DNA of 64,000 nt, taken from assembly GCA_002937455.1 (NCBI GenBank), contig PTJZ01000012.1:62001-126000 (forward strand), written 5' to 3'. The first letter of the stretch is position 1. Each line of letters begins with the position of its first letter. The position numbers and the translations under genes are program-made. This document shows, piece by piece, positions 28,596 through 37,716 of the stretch. Under the pieces are notes generated by a model. The model ran no database searches and was not told the DNA's origin. It saw only the letters and a list, made by a program, of their open reading frames with translations. This DNA comes from Alphaproteobacteria bacterium MarineAlpha11_Bin1. GTDB taxonomy: Bacteria > Pseudomonadota > Alphaproteobacteria > MPNO01 > UBA830.

Positions 28596-31034
28596 ATGTC
28601 TAAGCGCATGCTTGTCGATGGTGCGCACCCTGAAGAGATTCGGGTTGTGGTTACAACAGGCAAACGTCTCGACGAATATGACATCGAGACCAGTTTCAAG
28701 AAACAGGTCAAAGGTAATATCTACCTCGCGAAGGTGACTCGGGTAGAACCGTCTTTGCAAGCTGCATTCGTTGATTTCGGCGGTAACCGTCATGGATTCC
28801 TCGCCTTCAGCGAGATTCATCCTGACTACTACCAAATTCCCATGGAGGATAGGCAAGCCCTCATTGAGGAGCAGGAGGAACTCGAACGTGAAGCCCGTGC
28901 CGCCCGAGAACATCTGGAAGACATTGACGGCGACGTCGGAGAGGACGCCGATGACGTTGATGTGGACGAAGCAGGTGATTCTTCAGAAATAGAAATTGAC
29001 GGCGAAGAACCGAAATATGACGGCAATTTAGAGGTTGAGTCCTACCCAGAGGAGATTAAAGAGTCCGATGGCACATCCCATGATGAAACTCTCGCAGAAA
29101 ATACCGAAGTAGACCCTTCAGAAGCCACGAGGTCTCGCGACTCGGGAGGTGAAAGCTCCGACGCCGACAATGTCTCAGAGGCCTCGATACGCCGGAACAC
29201 CCGAGGCGTACGACGCTATAAAATCCAAGAAGTAATTAAACGCCGGCAGATCCTTCTGGTTCAGGTGGTAAAGGAGGAGCGAGGCAACAAAGGGGCAGCG
29301 CTGACCACATACATCTCCCTCGCCGGTCGCTATTGCGTTCTAATGCCGAACTCCTCGCGCGGGGGAGGAATATCACGAAAGATCACCGGGCCTAAGGAAC
29401 GCCGTAAGCTCCGCGACACACTCAACTCACTCGATATGCCAGACGGGATGGGCGTTATTATCCGGACAGCTGGTCTCGAACGCAGCAAAATGGAGATCAA
29501 ACGCGATTTCGAATACCTTATCCGCGCATGGGACCAAGTCAGGGAGACAACGTTAGAGTCTACCGCACCTAATATGGTTTACGAGGAAGGAGACATCATT
29601 AAGCGCGCGATACGCGACGTTTACAGTAAAGATATCGAAGAAATACAGGTTGAGGGCACGGAGACATACCAGACCGCTAAGCGATTTATGCGATTAATGA
29701 TGCCGAGTCATGCCAAACGGGTGCAACAGTACCGCGACGGCACAATTCCGTTGTTCCAGAGATACCAGATTGAGCAGCAGTTAGATGCAATGCACAACCC
29801 GGAAGTTCAATTGAAATCGGGTGGTTACATTGTGATTAACCCCACAGAGGCCCTTGTTGCTATTGATGTGAACTCCGGAAAATCCACCCGAGAACGCAAC
29901 ATTGAAGAAACAGCGGTTAAGACAAATATCGAAGCGGCAGAGGAAGTTGCACGCCAACTACGCCTCCGTGATTTAGCTGGCCTCATTGTCATAGACTTCA
30001 TCGATATGGAAGACGGCCGAAATGTCCGTAAGGTTGAAAGGCGTCTTAAAGATGCAATGAAAACAGATCGGGCCCGATTGCAGATAGGGCGTATCAGTAA
30101 TTTTGGTTTATTAGAACTATCACGCCAGCGTCTTCGCCCAAGCCTGCTAGAAACAAGTACTCAGATTTGCCCAAATTGTCGGGGTACGGGATATGTTCTG
30201 TCGACGGAATCAATGGCAATGCGCGTCCTGCGCACAATAGAGGAAGAAGGCATTCGGATGCGGACGAGCGAGATCACCGTCCGTATCCCGACAGAAGTGG
30301 CGTTGTACATCCTAAATCAGAAGCGTTCTACGTTGGTGAATATGGAAGAAAGGTACGGCTTTCAGGTAATCCTAGAAGGTGACGATACGATCGTACCGCC
30401 TGATATTGATATCGAACGTATAAAAGGACGGCCGGAACCGGTAGCCAGAGGCAAGGATACCGCGCAACATATTACGGGTACCGATACCAAAGAACCTGAG
30501 AACTCGGTTGACAATGCTTCTATAGAAAATGCGGGAAAAGAAGAGAAATCTGATAGACCTAAACGCAGTCGCCGGCGCCGAAGTCGCCGACGCCCCGATA
30601 ATGGCGATGCCCCCACCGAAGCAGAATCTAAGAAAAATGGAGCAGATGAAAGTCCGGACGCACTTAAAGCTGACCAAGAAGACAACGCAGATGAAAAATC
30701 AGGATCTCAGCGTCGCCGTCGAGGCCGCCGAGGAGGAAGACGTCGGAATCGTAATGCCAATTCCGAAACCCAAGATAGCATAATAACAGGAAAGCAAAAT
30801 GCACGAACCGGAAACGATCAAGCGTTGGACGAAGAGACGCCATCTTCCGGAACCGTTTCAGTCGGGACACAAAAACAAGTCAACCTCTCCAAAAACCAAT
30901 CGGGAGAGATCGCAGAATCTACTTTAATTGATACCTTCGACAGTGGAAAAGAGCTCTCAGATAATAACGAAACTACGGCAACAGGCGATGACAAACCCAG
31001 ACGCCGGGGCTGGTGGCAGAAAATAATTGACTAG
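28596..31034 (+). CDS. rne: Ribonuclease E (Rne/Rng family)
   Basis: RNase E is the endonuclease that starts mRNA decay and matures rRNA and tRNA. From the ATG at 28596 (MSKRMLVDGAHPEE) it has 812 residues; a longer frame to 28464 has no family match. The N-terminal S1 domain (about 35-75) is interrupted by a long acidic insert (about 92-200) rich in Asp and Glu, then continues. The catalytic part holds AIDVNSG near 420 and IVIDFIDMED near 463 with the metal-binding aspartates, and the Zn-link CPNCRGTG near 525. The C-terminal half has two arginine-rich tracts (near 655 and 712) that bind RNA, and ends in GWWQKIID, a typical alphaproteobacterial tail. Confidence 0.95.
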   Translation: MSKRMLVDGAHPEEIRVVVTTGKRLDEYDIETSFKKQVKGNIYLAKVTRVEPSLQAAFVDFGGNRHGFLAFSEIHPDYYQIPMEDRQALIEEQEELEREARAAREHLEDIDGDVGEDADDVDVDEAGDSSEIEIDGEEPKYDGNLEVESYPEEIKESDGTSHDETLAENTEVDPSEATRSRDSGGESSDADNVSEASIRRNTRGVRRYKIQEVIKRRQILLVQVVKEERGNKGAALTTYISLAGRYCVLMPNSSRGGGISRKITGPKERRKLRDTLNSLDMPDGMGVIIRTAGLERSKMEIKRDFEYLIRAWDQVRETTLESTAPNMVYEEGDIIKRAIRDVYSKDIEEIQVEGTETYQTAKRFMRLMMPSHAKRVQQYRDGTIPLFQRYQIEQQLDAMHNPEVQLKSGGYIVINPTEALVAIDVNSGKSTRERNIEETAVKTNIEAAEEVARQLRLRDLAGLIVIDFIDMEDGRNVRKVERRLKDAMKTDRARLQIGRISNFGLLELSRQRLRPSLLETSTQICPNCRGTGYVLSTESMAMRVLRTIEEEGIRMRTSEITVRIPTEVALYILNQKRSTLVNMEERYGFQVILEGDDTIVPPDIDIERIKGRPEPVARGKDTAQHITGTDTKEPENSVDNASIENAGKEEKSDRPKRSRRRRSRRRPDNGDAPTEAESKKNGADESPDALKADQEDNADEKSGSQRRRRGRRGGRRRNRNANSETQDSIITGKQNARTGNDQALDEETPSSGTVSVGTQKQVNLSKNQSGEIAESTLIDTFDSGKELSDNNETTATGDDKPRRRGWWQKIID

Positions 31035-31067
31035 AACTAATATAAGATCGGAACCAAGCATAACCCA

Positions 31068-32219
31068 TCACCTGTCGATCCATCTGTTCAATCGCTGTGC
31101 CGCCTCGTCTATTGTGGGAGTATCTCCAGCAAATGAAATCCGGATTGTAGAACCTCCGCGATAGCGGTCAAAGTCAGTGCCGGGAGCTACTGCGATGCCG
31201 GATTCATTTAGCATACGGCGGCAAAATTCTTCGCTATTATTGGTAAGATGCGAAATATCAGCATAGATGTAAAATGCACCGTCGGCCGGCGCCAGTTTAG
31301 TTAGGCCTAATTTGGGCAACTCGCCTAATAACAGTTCCCGGTTCGCAGCATAACGCGCAACGTTTTGATCCAGCTCCTCTTTGCAGTCAAAGGCCACACT
31401 TGCCGCGTGCTGGGATAAAGCAGGTACGGAAATAAAAATATTCTGAGCCAAACACTCAATTGATCGGTCAAGCTGTTCCGGAATAACCATCCAGCCCACA
31501 CGCCATCCAGTCATAGAGTAGAACTTGGAAAAACTGTTAATCACAACGGCGTTCTGGGTATAGGCCAATGCTGTGACGCCGGGCATTTCGTATGTAATAC
31601 CATGATAGATCTCATCGGAGATGAGCCGGATACCTCGATCATCGCAATACATTGTGAGCGCGGCCATCTCGTTCGCAGAGATCATAGTACCAGTCGGATT
31701 AGCCGGGCTAGCCACAACGAGACCATCAATATCACCGTCGATCCCATCCAGCAGTTCGGGAGTGATCTGATAACGATATTCTGCGGTTACAGGAATTCCG
31801 ACCGATTCTATTCCGAGTGCCGCCAGAATATTACGGTAAGCGGGATAGCCTGGATCCGCGAGTATTACTCGGTCACCGGAATCGAATGCCGCCAAAAACG
31901 CCAGCATAAAACCACCAGACGACCCGGTAGTAACTACGACACGTTCTTTGGCAAGGTCGATATCATAGGTCTCACGATAATGTTGCGTGATCCTTTTACG
32001 AAGTTTATCAATTCCAAGTGCTTCGGTGTATCCGAGTTTGTCAGTAGCCAGTGCACGCTGTGCAGCTGCGATCACGCCAGAGGGCGCTCCGGTCGAGGGT
32101 TGTCCTACTTCCAGATGAAGGATATTGCGGCCGATACTTTCAAGGCGGTTAGCCTCACGCATAACGTCCATGACAATGAAGGGTGCTACTTGACCCCGCG
32201 AGGATTTCTTAAGAGCCAT
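31068..32219 (-). CDS. Class I/II aminotransferase, aspartate aminotransferase-like
   Basis: A 383-residue fold-type I PLP enzyme. The PLP lysine is Lys232 (NSFSKFYSMTGWRVGW); Asn174 (SPANPTG), Asp202 and Tyr205 (SDEIYHG) are the usual cofactor contacts. The C-terminal arginine RISFAGD would bind the substrate carboxylate. The group is broad and the amino donor cannot be fixed from sequence. The start lies 3 bases after the stop of the GGT-like gene on the same strand, so the two are one transcript, which suggests amino-acid or peptide salvage. Confidence 0.9.
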   Translation of the reverse strand: MALKKSSRGQVAPFIVMDVMREANRLESIGRNILHLEVGQPSTGAPSGVIAAAQRALATDKLGYTEALGIDKLRKRITQHYRETYDIDLAKERVVVTTGSSGGFMLAFLAAFDSGDRVILADPGYPAYRNILAALGIESVGIPVTAEYRYQITPELLDGIDGDIDGLVVASPANPTGTMISANEMAALTMYCDDRGIRLISDEIYHGITYEMPGVTALAYTQNAVVINSFSKFYSMTGWRVGWMVIPEQLDRSIECLAQNIFISVPALSQHAASVAFDCKEELDQNVARYAANRELLLGELPKLGLTKLAPADGAFYIYADISHLTNNSEEFCRRMLNESGIAVAPGTDFDRYRGGSTIRISFAGDTPTIDEAAQRLNRWIDR

Positions 32220-32222
32220 AAT

Positions 32223-33548
32223 CTAGAGCGTTGCGCTTACAGCCAAGCCGTGACCTGCAGGATCTGCGCTGAATATGCAGGAATCGGTGTTCTCACGAGC
32301 GCCCTCTGGGCAATAAATTACATTAGCCCGACCATTAGTGTCTTTAATCGGGCCGAAAAGCGTCTTGGGAAGAACCCTGGCGTCAAAAATCCGTCGCGCG
32401 GTACTCATTGCTCTTTCCGCACCGTCTCGGCCACCCGAACCACTGATAGCCCCCCGGGTATCCTTGAGTGCCCTGTTTAGAAAAAGCATCGGCACTCCAG
32501 AGAAAGAGCCGCTCGCCAGAGGTGCTGCCATTAGTATTCCGCTTGGCCCGATCATGCTCCCTGCACCAAATATTCCGTTGGTTGAAACGACGCAAGCTGT
32601 TCCGCCGCCCTCGCGATCGACAGTTATAAATCCGGCACTCTCCTGGTCAGCTTGATAATCGCGGTCTATCATAGATCCGGATCCGCGCCAGATCGCGGCC
32701 GCCAGATCACCCCACCTGTTCGCCGGTAGGTGTAGTTCATCTCTACCCAAATTAAATTTTTGCGTTTTGAGCCATCTGGGACGATATTCGCGTAGCACCG
32801 ACAATGGTATGTCCGTCCCCGCAGCGGCTCCGAGGCCTTGGGCCAGCTGTTTTGCAAATTCTCCACTGTAAAAATCACCTGGACCCCTTAAACGTATGCG
32901 GGAGAGGGATGAGGACAGTTCGAACTGTTTGAGGTTGTAGCCCTCCCCAACTATCTTGCCGGATGAAACAAACAAACGTCGAATAGCGGGGTCCGTCAAT
33001 AACCTGAGTGGTACGGCAACTAATCGGCGTGCAAATGCCCGCGAGATCGGATTTCCAAATCGGGCTAACTGTTCCGCCGGCAATATAAGCGATTCCCATT
33101 TTAACTTTCCGTAACGGGCGTGTAGCGCAAACATACCTCTTACAGCGCCGGGTACCATGATGGTTTTACCATCCTTTTCGAATAGCTGCGCTCTGAAATC
33201 GATCGCCTCAACAACATCTTGGCGCCCGCCGAAAATCATACACATGCCACCCCCGCCAAGGCTCGCAGCCCCCGGATAGGTTACCGATAAGGCGAAGTAG
33301 GTAGCAACTGCGGCATCAACTGCGTTCCCTCCCGAAGAGAGAATATCTCGTCCGATCAACGCCGACTTCGGCTCATCAGATACAACACCTCCGAAACCCG
33401 AGGTCACGAACCCGACCTGTCCTGCAGGCGGCCCGCCGCCGCCGCAAGCTCCGGATATCAGAGAGACTGCTAATACTACGATTGATTGACGGACCCGGGA
33501 GCAAACCTTACTTATAAGGTTACGATAGAAAGTTCCGCCCGTGCGCAA
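32223..33548 (-). CDS. Gamma-glutamyltransferase-like protein, Ser at nucleophile position
   Basis: A 441-residue protein related to gamma-glutamyltranspeptidase. The segments NAVDAAVATYFALSVTYPGA, GGGGMCMI and AIDFRA match the large subunit, including the Arg that holds glutathione, and GSMIGPSGILMAAPL matches the small subunit. In GGT the chain is cut before a nucleophilic Thr; here the aligned residue appears to be Ser304 (ESAGFITVD). I choose the TTG at 33548 because AAGGAGG lies 8 bases before it and a hydrophobic segment ending in a cysteine (LISGAC) follows; the lipobox is imperfect. The longer frame to 33668 has no such support. It is about 120 residues shorter than E. coli GGT. Confidence 0.8.
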   Translation of the reverse strand: MRTGGTFYRNLISKVCSRVRQSIVVLAVSLISGACGGGGPPAGQVGFVTSGFGGVVSDEPKSALIGRDILSSGGNAVDAAVATYFALSVTYPGAASLGGGGMCMIFGGRQDVVEAIDFRAQLFEKDGKTIMVPGAVRGMFALHARYGKLKWESLILPAEQLARFGNPISRAFARRLVAVPLRLLTDPAIRRLFVSSGKIVGEGYNLKQFELSSSLSRIRLRGPGDFYSGEFAKQLAQGLGAAAGTDIPLSVLREYRPRWLKTQKFNLGRDELHLPANRWGDLAAAIWRGSGSMIDRDYQADQESAGFITVDREGGGTACVVSTNGIFGAGSMIGPSGILMAAPLASGSFSGVPMLFLNRALKDTRGAISGSGGRDGAERAMSTARRIFDARVLPKTLFGPIKDTNGRANVIYCPEGARENTDSCIFSADPAGHGLAVSATL

Positions 33549-34908
33549 TGCAAAGTCCTCCTTGCTAGTTATCTCTGCTTTTGTCGCGTTTCTATCTCTA
33601 AAATGGGCCCTGGCACCCACTCCGGCTGAGGCCTCCAGCATCCGCGACGCAGAGATAGAACATACCATTCGCGTTTATGCTTCGCCACTTCTGAAATCTG
33701 CTGGTTTAGAGCCATCGGACGTCAGTCTACATATATTAAACGATAAGGCCGTTAATGCGTTCGTCGCTGGCGGTCAGCGCATATTCTTAACTAGCGGGCT
33801 GCTAATGTCAGCTGACCGGCCAGAGCAGGTAGTCGGCGTGCTCGCGCATGAAATTGGCCACATAATCGGCGGACACCTTGCGCGAATGAACGGCGCAGTA
33901 GCTGATGCACGGAATAAGGCACTCATCGGACAACTTGTGGGTTTTGCGCTGGGGGTCCTCTCAAAGGATAGTAGTGTGCTGGCTGCAACAAGTTTAAAAG
34001 GTTCAGATATTGCCCTACAGGGTTTGCTCAAATTTTCTCGAACACAGGAGAGGTCTGCCGACCAAGTTGCAGCCGATCTCCTTGAAAATACAGGCACCTC
34101 CGCTTCGGGCCTCCTAGAATTTTTTGAGATTCTAAAGGACCAAGAATTACTAGTACGGGCGCGGCAGGATAATTATGCTGTAACTCATCCTCTAACTCAG
34201 GATAGGATCGCATTCATACGGGAACACATAGATAACTCACGTTTTTCTGCTAATCGTCTTCCGGATCGAATTCAGGTCATGCATGACCGGATGGTTGCAA
34301 AGCTAAGAGCTTTCATAAATCCGCCACGCCAAACGTTATTAGAGTATTCTGAGGATGACCCGGCTATCAGTTCTCGCTACGCACGTGCAATAGCACTCTA
34401 TCGAGACGCCCGAGTAGACAAAGCGCTGGAGCTGGTAGACGAATTAATAGAAATAGCGCCAGATGATCCCTATTTTCACGAGTTGTTAGGGCAGATATTG
34501 TTCGAAAATGCTCGACTGAAGGGGGCATTGCCTGCCTACGAGCGGGCAGTCGAATTTCGACCGCGAGAACCATTGCTGCGTGTTGGTCTCGCGCATGTAC
34601 AGATTGAGCTAAACAGTCCTGACTTGATTAAGTCGGCTATCAACAACTTAGAACAGGCGCAGCGTTATGACAGACTGATGCCCTTTTCATGGCAGTTAGC
34701 CGCAACTGCGTATGGTAGGAACGGTCAACTCGGAGTATCATCCTTGGCATTAGCCGAATACAACTTGCTTTTAGGTAAGTTTTTGGATGCCCAAGGACAA
34801 GCGCGCAAGGCTGCCCGTTTGCTCCCAACGAATTCACCCGGATGGCTGCGCGCACAGGACATCAAAGCTACCGCAAGGCGTGCCCGCGAGCGCCAAAGTA
34901 CCAGATAA
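33541..34908 (+). CDS. M48 family metalloprotease with TPR region (BepA/YfgC-like)
   Basis: A 455-residue periplasmic zinc protease. It has a signal peptide (about 1-31, ending AEA-S), the HEIGH motif with His103, Glu104 and His107, and the third ligand Glu170 in QERSAD. The C-terminal half (about 270-440) contains TPR-like helical pairs (SRYARAIALYRDARVDKALEL). BepA proteins of this plan check outer-membrane protein assembly. The start is a GTG at 33541; it overlaps the TTG start of the divergent GGT-like gene by 8 bases and has no visible ribosome binding site, so a TTG at 33562 is an alternative. Confidence 0.92.
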   Translation: MRNAKSSLLVISAFVAFLSLKWALAPTPAEASSIRDAEIEHTIRVYASPLLKSAGLEPSDVSLHILNDKAVNAFVAGGQRIFLTSGLLMSADRPEQVVGVLAHEIGHIIGGHLARMNGAVADARNKALIGQLVGFALGVLSKDSSVLAATSLKGSDIALQGLLKFSRTQERSADQVAADLLENTGTSASGLLEFFEILKDQELLVRARQDNYAVTHPLTQDRIAFIREHIDNSRFSANRLPDRIQVMHDRMVAKLRAFINPPRQTLLEYSEDDPAISSRYARAIALYRDARVDKALELVDELIEIAPDDPYFHELLGQILFENARLKGALPAYERAVEFRPREPLLRVGLAHVQIELNSPDLIKSAINNLEQAQRYDRLMPFSWQLAATAYGRNGQLGVSSLALAEYNLLLGKFLDAQGQARKAARLLPTNSPGWLRAQDIKATARRARERQSTR

Positions 34909-35033
34909 TAAACAAATTCTAACGCCGAAATTCGAAAGATCGTGGCCACGCTACTAGGCAGTAGCCAAAAACCGTAAAAAAATAGAGTAAAATTGTCACG
35001 AAGGTACTTAATTCCAAGAATTAACATTGACTC

Positions 35034-35669
35034 TTAATATGGCTCTTTGGACGGTTGAGCACTATCAAAAGCGGTAAGCTTCATACACTCCGCAAAAATT
35101 CCCATTAGCCTCGGATAGGAAGATAGCTCGCATTCGTAGCGCTGAGCGTTAAATACTTGGGGTACAATGCAAATATCGACGAGCCCAGGCGTATCGCCGT
35201 GAGCAAAAACACCCATGCCCCCGTCTGTTGCTAGGTGCGACTCCAGCGCGTTGAACCCTTCATAAATCCAATGCCGGTACCAGGTGACCTCTACGGCATC
35301 TCGTGCGGCTCCCATTTGGCTGCCAAGAAACTTCAAAATCGCCAGATTGTTCAACGGATGTATATCGCAGGCGATGATATCGGCTAGACCTCGGACACGA
35401 GCGCGTCCTAGTGGATCATCGGGCAGAAATGCAGGATCTGGATTTGTCTCATCCAGATACTCAATTATGGCCATTGACTGATAAAGAATTTTATCTCCAT
35501 CAACCAACGTTGGTACGCGCCCCTGCGGGTTGATCTCTTTATAACTCTCATCGAACTGGTCGCCGTTTGGCAAACTAATATTGAAATGTTGCCACGCAAT
35601 TTTTTTAAGGTTAAGCGCGATGCGCACCCGAAAGGCAGCAGACGAGCGGGAAAAGCCATAAAGTTTCAT
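35034..35669 (-). CDS. maiA: Maleylacetoacetate isomerase (zeta-class GST)
   Basis: A 211-residue zeta-class GST that turns maleylacetoacetate into fumarylacetoacetate in tyrosine/homogentisate breakdown. The active-site region FSRSSAAFRVRIALN holds Ser9 and Ser10, which replace the SSCS seen in many zeta GSTs, and the NPQGRVPTLVDGD segment and DETNPDPAFLPDDPLGRARVR region are characteristic. The ATG at 35669 has GGAGAG about 4 bases upstream. Other homogentisate genes are not in the window, so the pathway role rests on family likeness. Confidence 0.9.
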   Translation of the reverse strand: MKLYGFSRSSAAFRVRIALNLKKIAWQHFNISLPNGDQFDESYKEINPQGRVPTLVDGDKILYQSMAIIEYLDETNPDPAFLPDDPLGRARVRGLADIIACDIHPLNNLAILKFLGSQMGAARDAVEVTWYRHWIYEGFNALESHLATDGGMGVFAHGDTPGLVDICIVPQVFNAQRYECELSSYPRLMGIFAECMKLTAFDSAQPSKEPY

Positions 35670-35753
35670 GGGTCTCTCCAAATGATTGTTGTTAGAGTTT
35701 ACGGGTGACGCCGTTTGCAATCCATACACCGCGACCAATAATTTGCCACGACG

Positions 35754-36884
35754 TTAGATATAATATTCAGTAAGCGGTGGGAAGCCGTTGAAACCAATAG
35801 AGGAATATGTTGCGGTATAAGCACCGGTACTAAGGATCTCGATCCGATCGCCAGCCGAAAGATCAAGCGGAAGCGAGTACCCAGCAGCATCATATAGGAC
35901 ATCCACCTCATCGCAGGTGGGGCCAGCGAGAACTACGGGGCCCGTCGGGCCGCCGTCATACAGCGTAGTTATACGATACTGGATCGCCTCTTCAAAGGTC
36001 TCTGGAAGACCCCCGAATTTCCCAATATCGAGAAAAATCCACCGACGATCGGGTTCCCGCGACTTTTCTGCGATGAGAATGATCTCTGTCTGAATGATTC
36101 CCGCGTCCCCAACGATATAACGTCCTGGCTCCGCGATCACGCGTGGCGGCTTATCCCCGAAACAACGCTCCAGTGCATCCTTTATTTGGTTGGCATAGAC
36201 ATTCAAAGGTTCTACGGACTGACTGTAATTAGCGGGGAAGCCACCTCCAATATTCAGCATTGTCAAGTGAATGCCAAGCCGCGAAAGTTCTTCGAAGATC
36301 ATTGCGCATCGTTTAATTGCCCGATGCCACTGCAGAGGATCTCGCTGTTGGGACCCGACGTGAAATGAAAGGCCTGCTGGCACCATTCCTCTCTCGCCAG
36401 CTTCTCTCAGCATCCATACTGCCTGATCGGCTTCGCATCCAAACTTGCGGGAGAGGGGCCAGTCTGATCCCGTACCATCCACATAAACCCTGCAATAGAC
36501 CCGAGCGCCCGGCGCCACCTCCGAAAGTTTCACTAATTCGGCAAGGCTGTCGAAGGCAAAAAGTCTAACTCCATAATCATAAGCTTGCGCAATATCTCGC
36601 TTTTTTTTTATCGTATTACCGTATCCAATCCGATCAACTCCAATACTCCGATCAAGACAGGATTCGATCTCATAGATGCTTGCCGTATCGAAGTATGACC
36701 CAAGTGAATTTAGAAGACTAAGGACCTCACCGGCGGGATTTGCCTTCATCGCATAGTAGATATCTGACCCGGGTAACGCACGTGTCAGATCTTTATAATT
36801 GGCCTCAACCATATCAAGGTCGACAACAAGACATGGCGTATCCGGCCTACTCTCTTTGAGAAAATTTCGAATCTTTTTCGTCAT
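35754..36884 (-). CDS. Ornithine decarboxylase, eukaryote-like fold type III
   Basis: A 376-residue PLP decarboxylase that converts ornithine to putrescine, probably with some lysine activity, as in alphaproteobacterial ODC/LDC. Seen: the PLP lysine Lys47 (YYAMKANP), SRKFGC, SFHVGSQQ with the His that stacks on PLP, NIGGGFPA, EPGRYIVGDAG, and Cys324 in GPTCDEVD, the catalytic cysteine of ODC supplied across the dimer. No diaminopimelate-decarboxylase features are needed to explain it. A hairpin-rich region of about 380 bases precedes it and may regulate it. Confidence 0.93.
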   Translation of the reverse strand: MTKKIRNFLKESRPDTPCLVVDLDMVEANYKDLTRALPGSDIYYAMKANPAGEVLSLLNSLGSYFDTASIYEIESCLDRSIGVDRIGYGNTIKKKRDIAQAYDYGVRLFAFDSLAELVKLSEVAPGARVYCRVYVDGTGSDWPLSRKFGCEADQAVWMLREAGERGMVPAGLSFHVGSQQRDPLQWHRAIKRCAMIFEELSRLGIHLTMLNIGGGFPANYSQSVEPLNVYANQIKDALERCFGDKPPRVIAEPGRYIVGDAGIIQTEIILIAEKSREPDRRWIFLDIGKFGGLPETFEEAIQYRITTLYDGGPTGPVVLAGPTCDEVDVLYDAAGYSLPLDLSAGDRIEILSTGAYTATYSSIGFNGFPPLTEYYI

Positions 36885-37266
36885 TGCCGATGCGTTTTAG
36901 CTTGCCGCCTCAGCTGCGGAAAGAAAATTCCGCCAAGTTTTCGTCTTTTGGACGATAGAAGATAAATATCTTCACAGTATTCTGTGCCTAATTCCATTGA
37001 TTGGTATATTGTATGGATTAAGCATAATTTACTTTTCCATGATTACTACATTTAAACAATCTGAGTGGATTCATTTTAAAGTCCGAACAAATCGGTTTTA
37101 TGGTATGGAATAACAGTGCGTAGTTAAAGCGTAGGGAAACACAAATGTGCCGAATCAATTTCGGCAAACCTCGGATCTCCGAGGGATAAACGGCATTGCT
37201 CTTATGAGACATCCTGCGGTAAGGCTTGTCGTATAAATTTGGAAACTTAACTTAGGATGATTTAAT
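36885..37266. other. Hairpin-rich divergent region between ornithine decarboxylase and aroQ
   Basis: A gap of 382 bases with several inverted repeats: GCGGAA/TTCCGC (36916-36921 with 36928-36933), TCGTC/GACGA (36941-36945 with 36951-36955), TGCCGAA/TTCGGCA (37148-37154 with 37160-37166) and CCTCGGA/TCCGAGG (37169-37175 with 37178-37184). The last two are nearly adjacent. The middle is AT-rich. On the minus strand all would sit in the leader of ornithine decarboxylase. Alphaproteobacterial ODC genes are known to carry a structured leader (Rfam speF); I cannot confirm a match from memory. Confidence 0.45.
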
Positions 37267-37716
37267 ATTTCTCGCTTTCTAATCATTAACGGCCCAAACC
37301 TTAACATGTTAGGCAATCGAGAGCCGGCGATCTACGGGAATACCAGCCTCGATGAAATCCGCGCCGACTGCGAAACCCATGCTTCAGGAATAGGCGCGGC
37401 TGTCGATTTCCGACAGTCAAACAACGAGGCGGAGATGATCGATTGGATCCAAGCGGCGCCTGAAAGTGCCGACGGCATAATCATCAATCCAGCAGCTTTT
37501 ACTCACACGTCTATAGCCATTCTTGATGCGCTCGTCCTGACGGAGATACCGGTCATCGAGATACATATCTCTAATATCTTTCGCCGGGAGAGCTTCCGAC
37601 AGCACTCCTATGTTTCGATGGGTGCGACAGGCATTATCTCAGGATTTGGCGCTAGTGGTTATATTATGGCCATCGATGCATTGGTAAATTTATTAGCGGC
37701 CAAAAAGGAATTCTAA
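37267..37716 (+). CDS. aroQ: 3-dehydroquinate dehydratase, type II, apparent ATT start
   Basis: AroQ removes water from 3-dehydroquinate in the shikimate pathway. The active-site segment NGPNLNMLGNREPAIYG is intact, with the catalytic Arg and Tyr. The first ATG (37306) lies inside that motif and would lose NGPNLN, which holds a substrate-binding Asn. An ATT at 37267 gives MSRFLIINGPNLN and 149 residues, the normal size, with TAGGATG about 8 bases upstream; a TGA at 37258-37260 closes the frame just before. ATT is a rare but known start. The later IEIHISN and SYVSMGATGIISGFG motifs are normal. accB overlaps its stop by one base (TAATG). Confidence 0.9.
   Translation: MSRFLIINGPNLNMLGNREPAIYGNTSLDEIRADCETHASGIGAAVDFRQSNNEAEMIDWIQAAPESADGIIINPAAFTHTSIAILDALVLTEIPVIEIHISNIFRRESFRQHSYVSMGATGIISGFGASGYIMAIDALVNLLAAKKEF

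Noticed and set aside
33549..33668. Upstream extension of the GGT-like gene
   Set aside because: It would run over the M48 protease signal peptide; the TTG at 33548 has a strong ribosome binding site and is followed by a signal-like segment.
37018..37212. 64-residue minus-strand frame in the ODC leader
   Set aside because: It runs through the two strongest hairpins, has no family match and is better explained as part of a structured leader.
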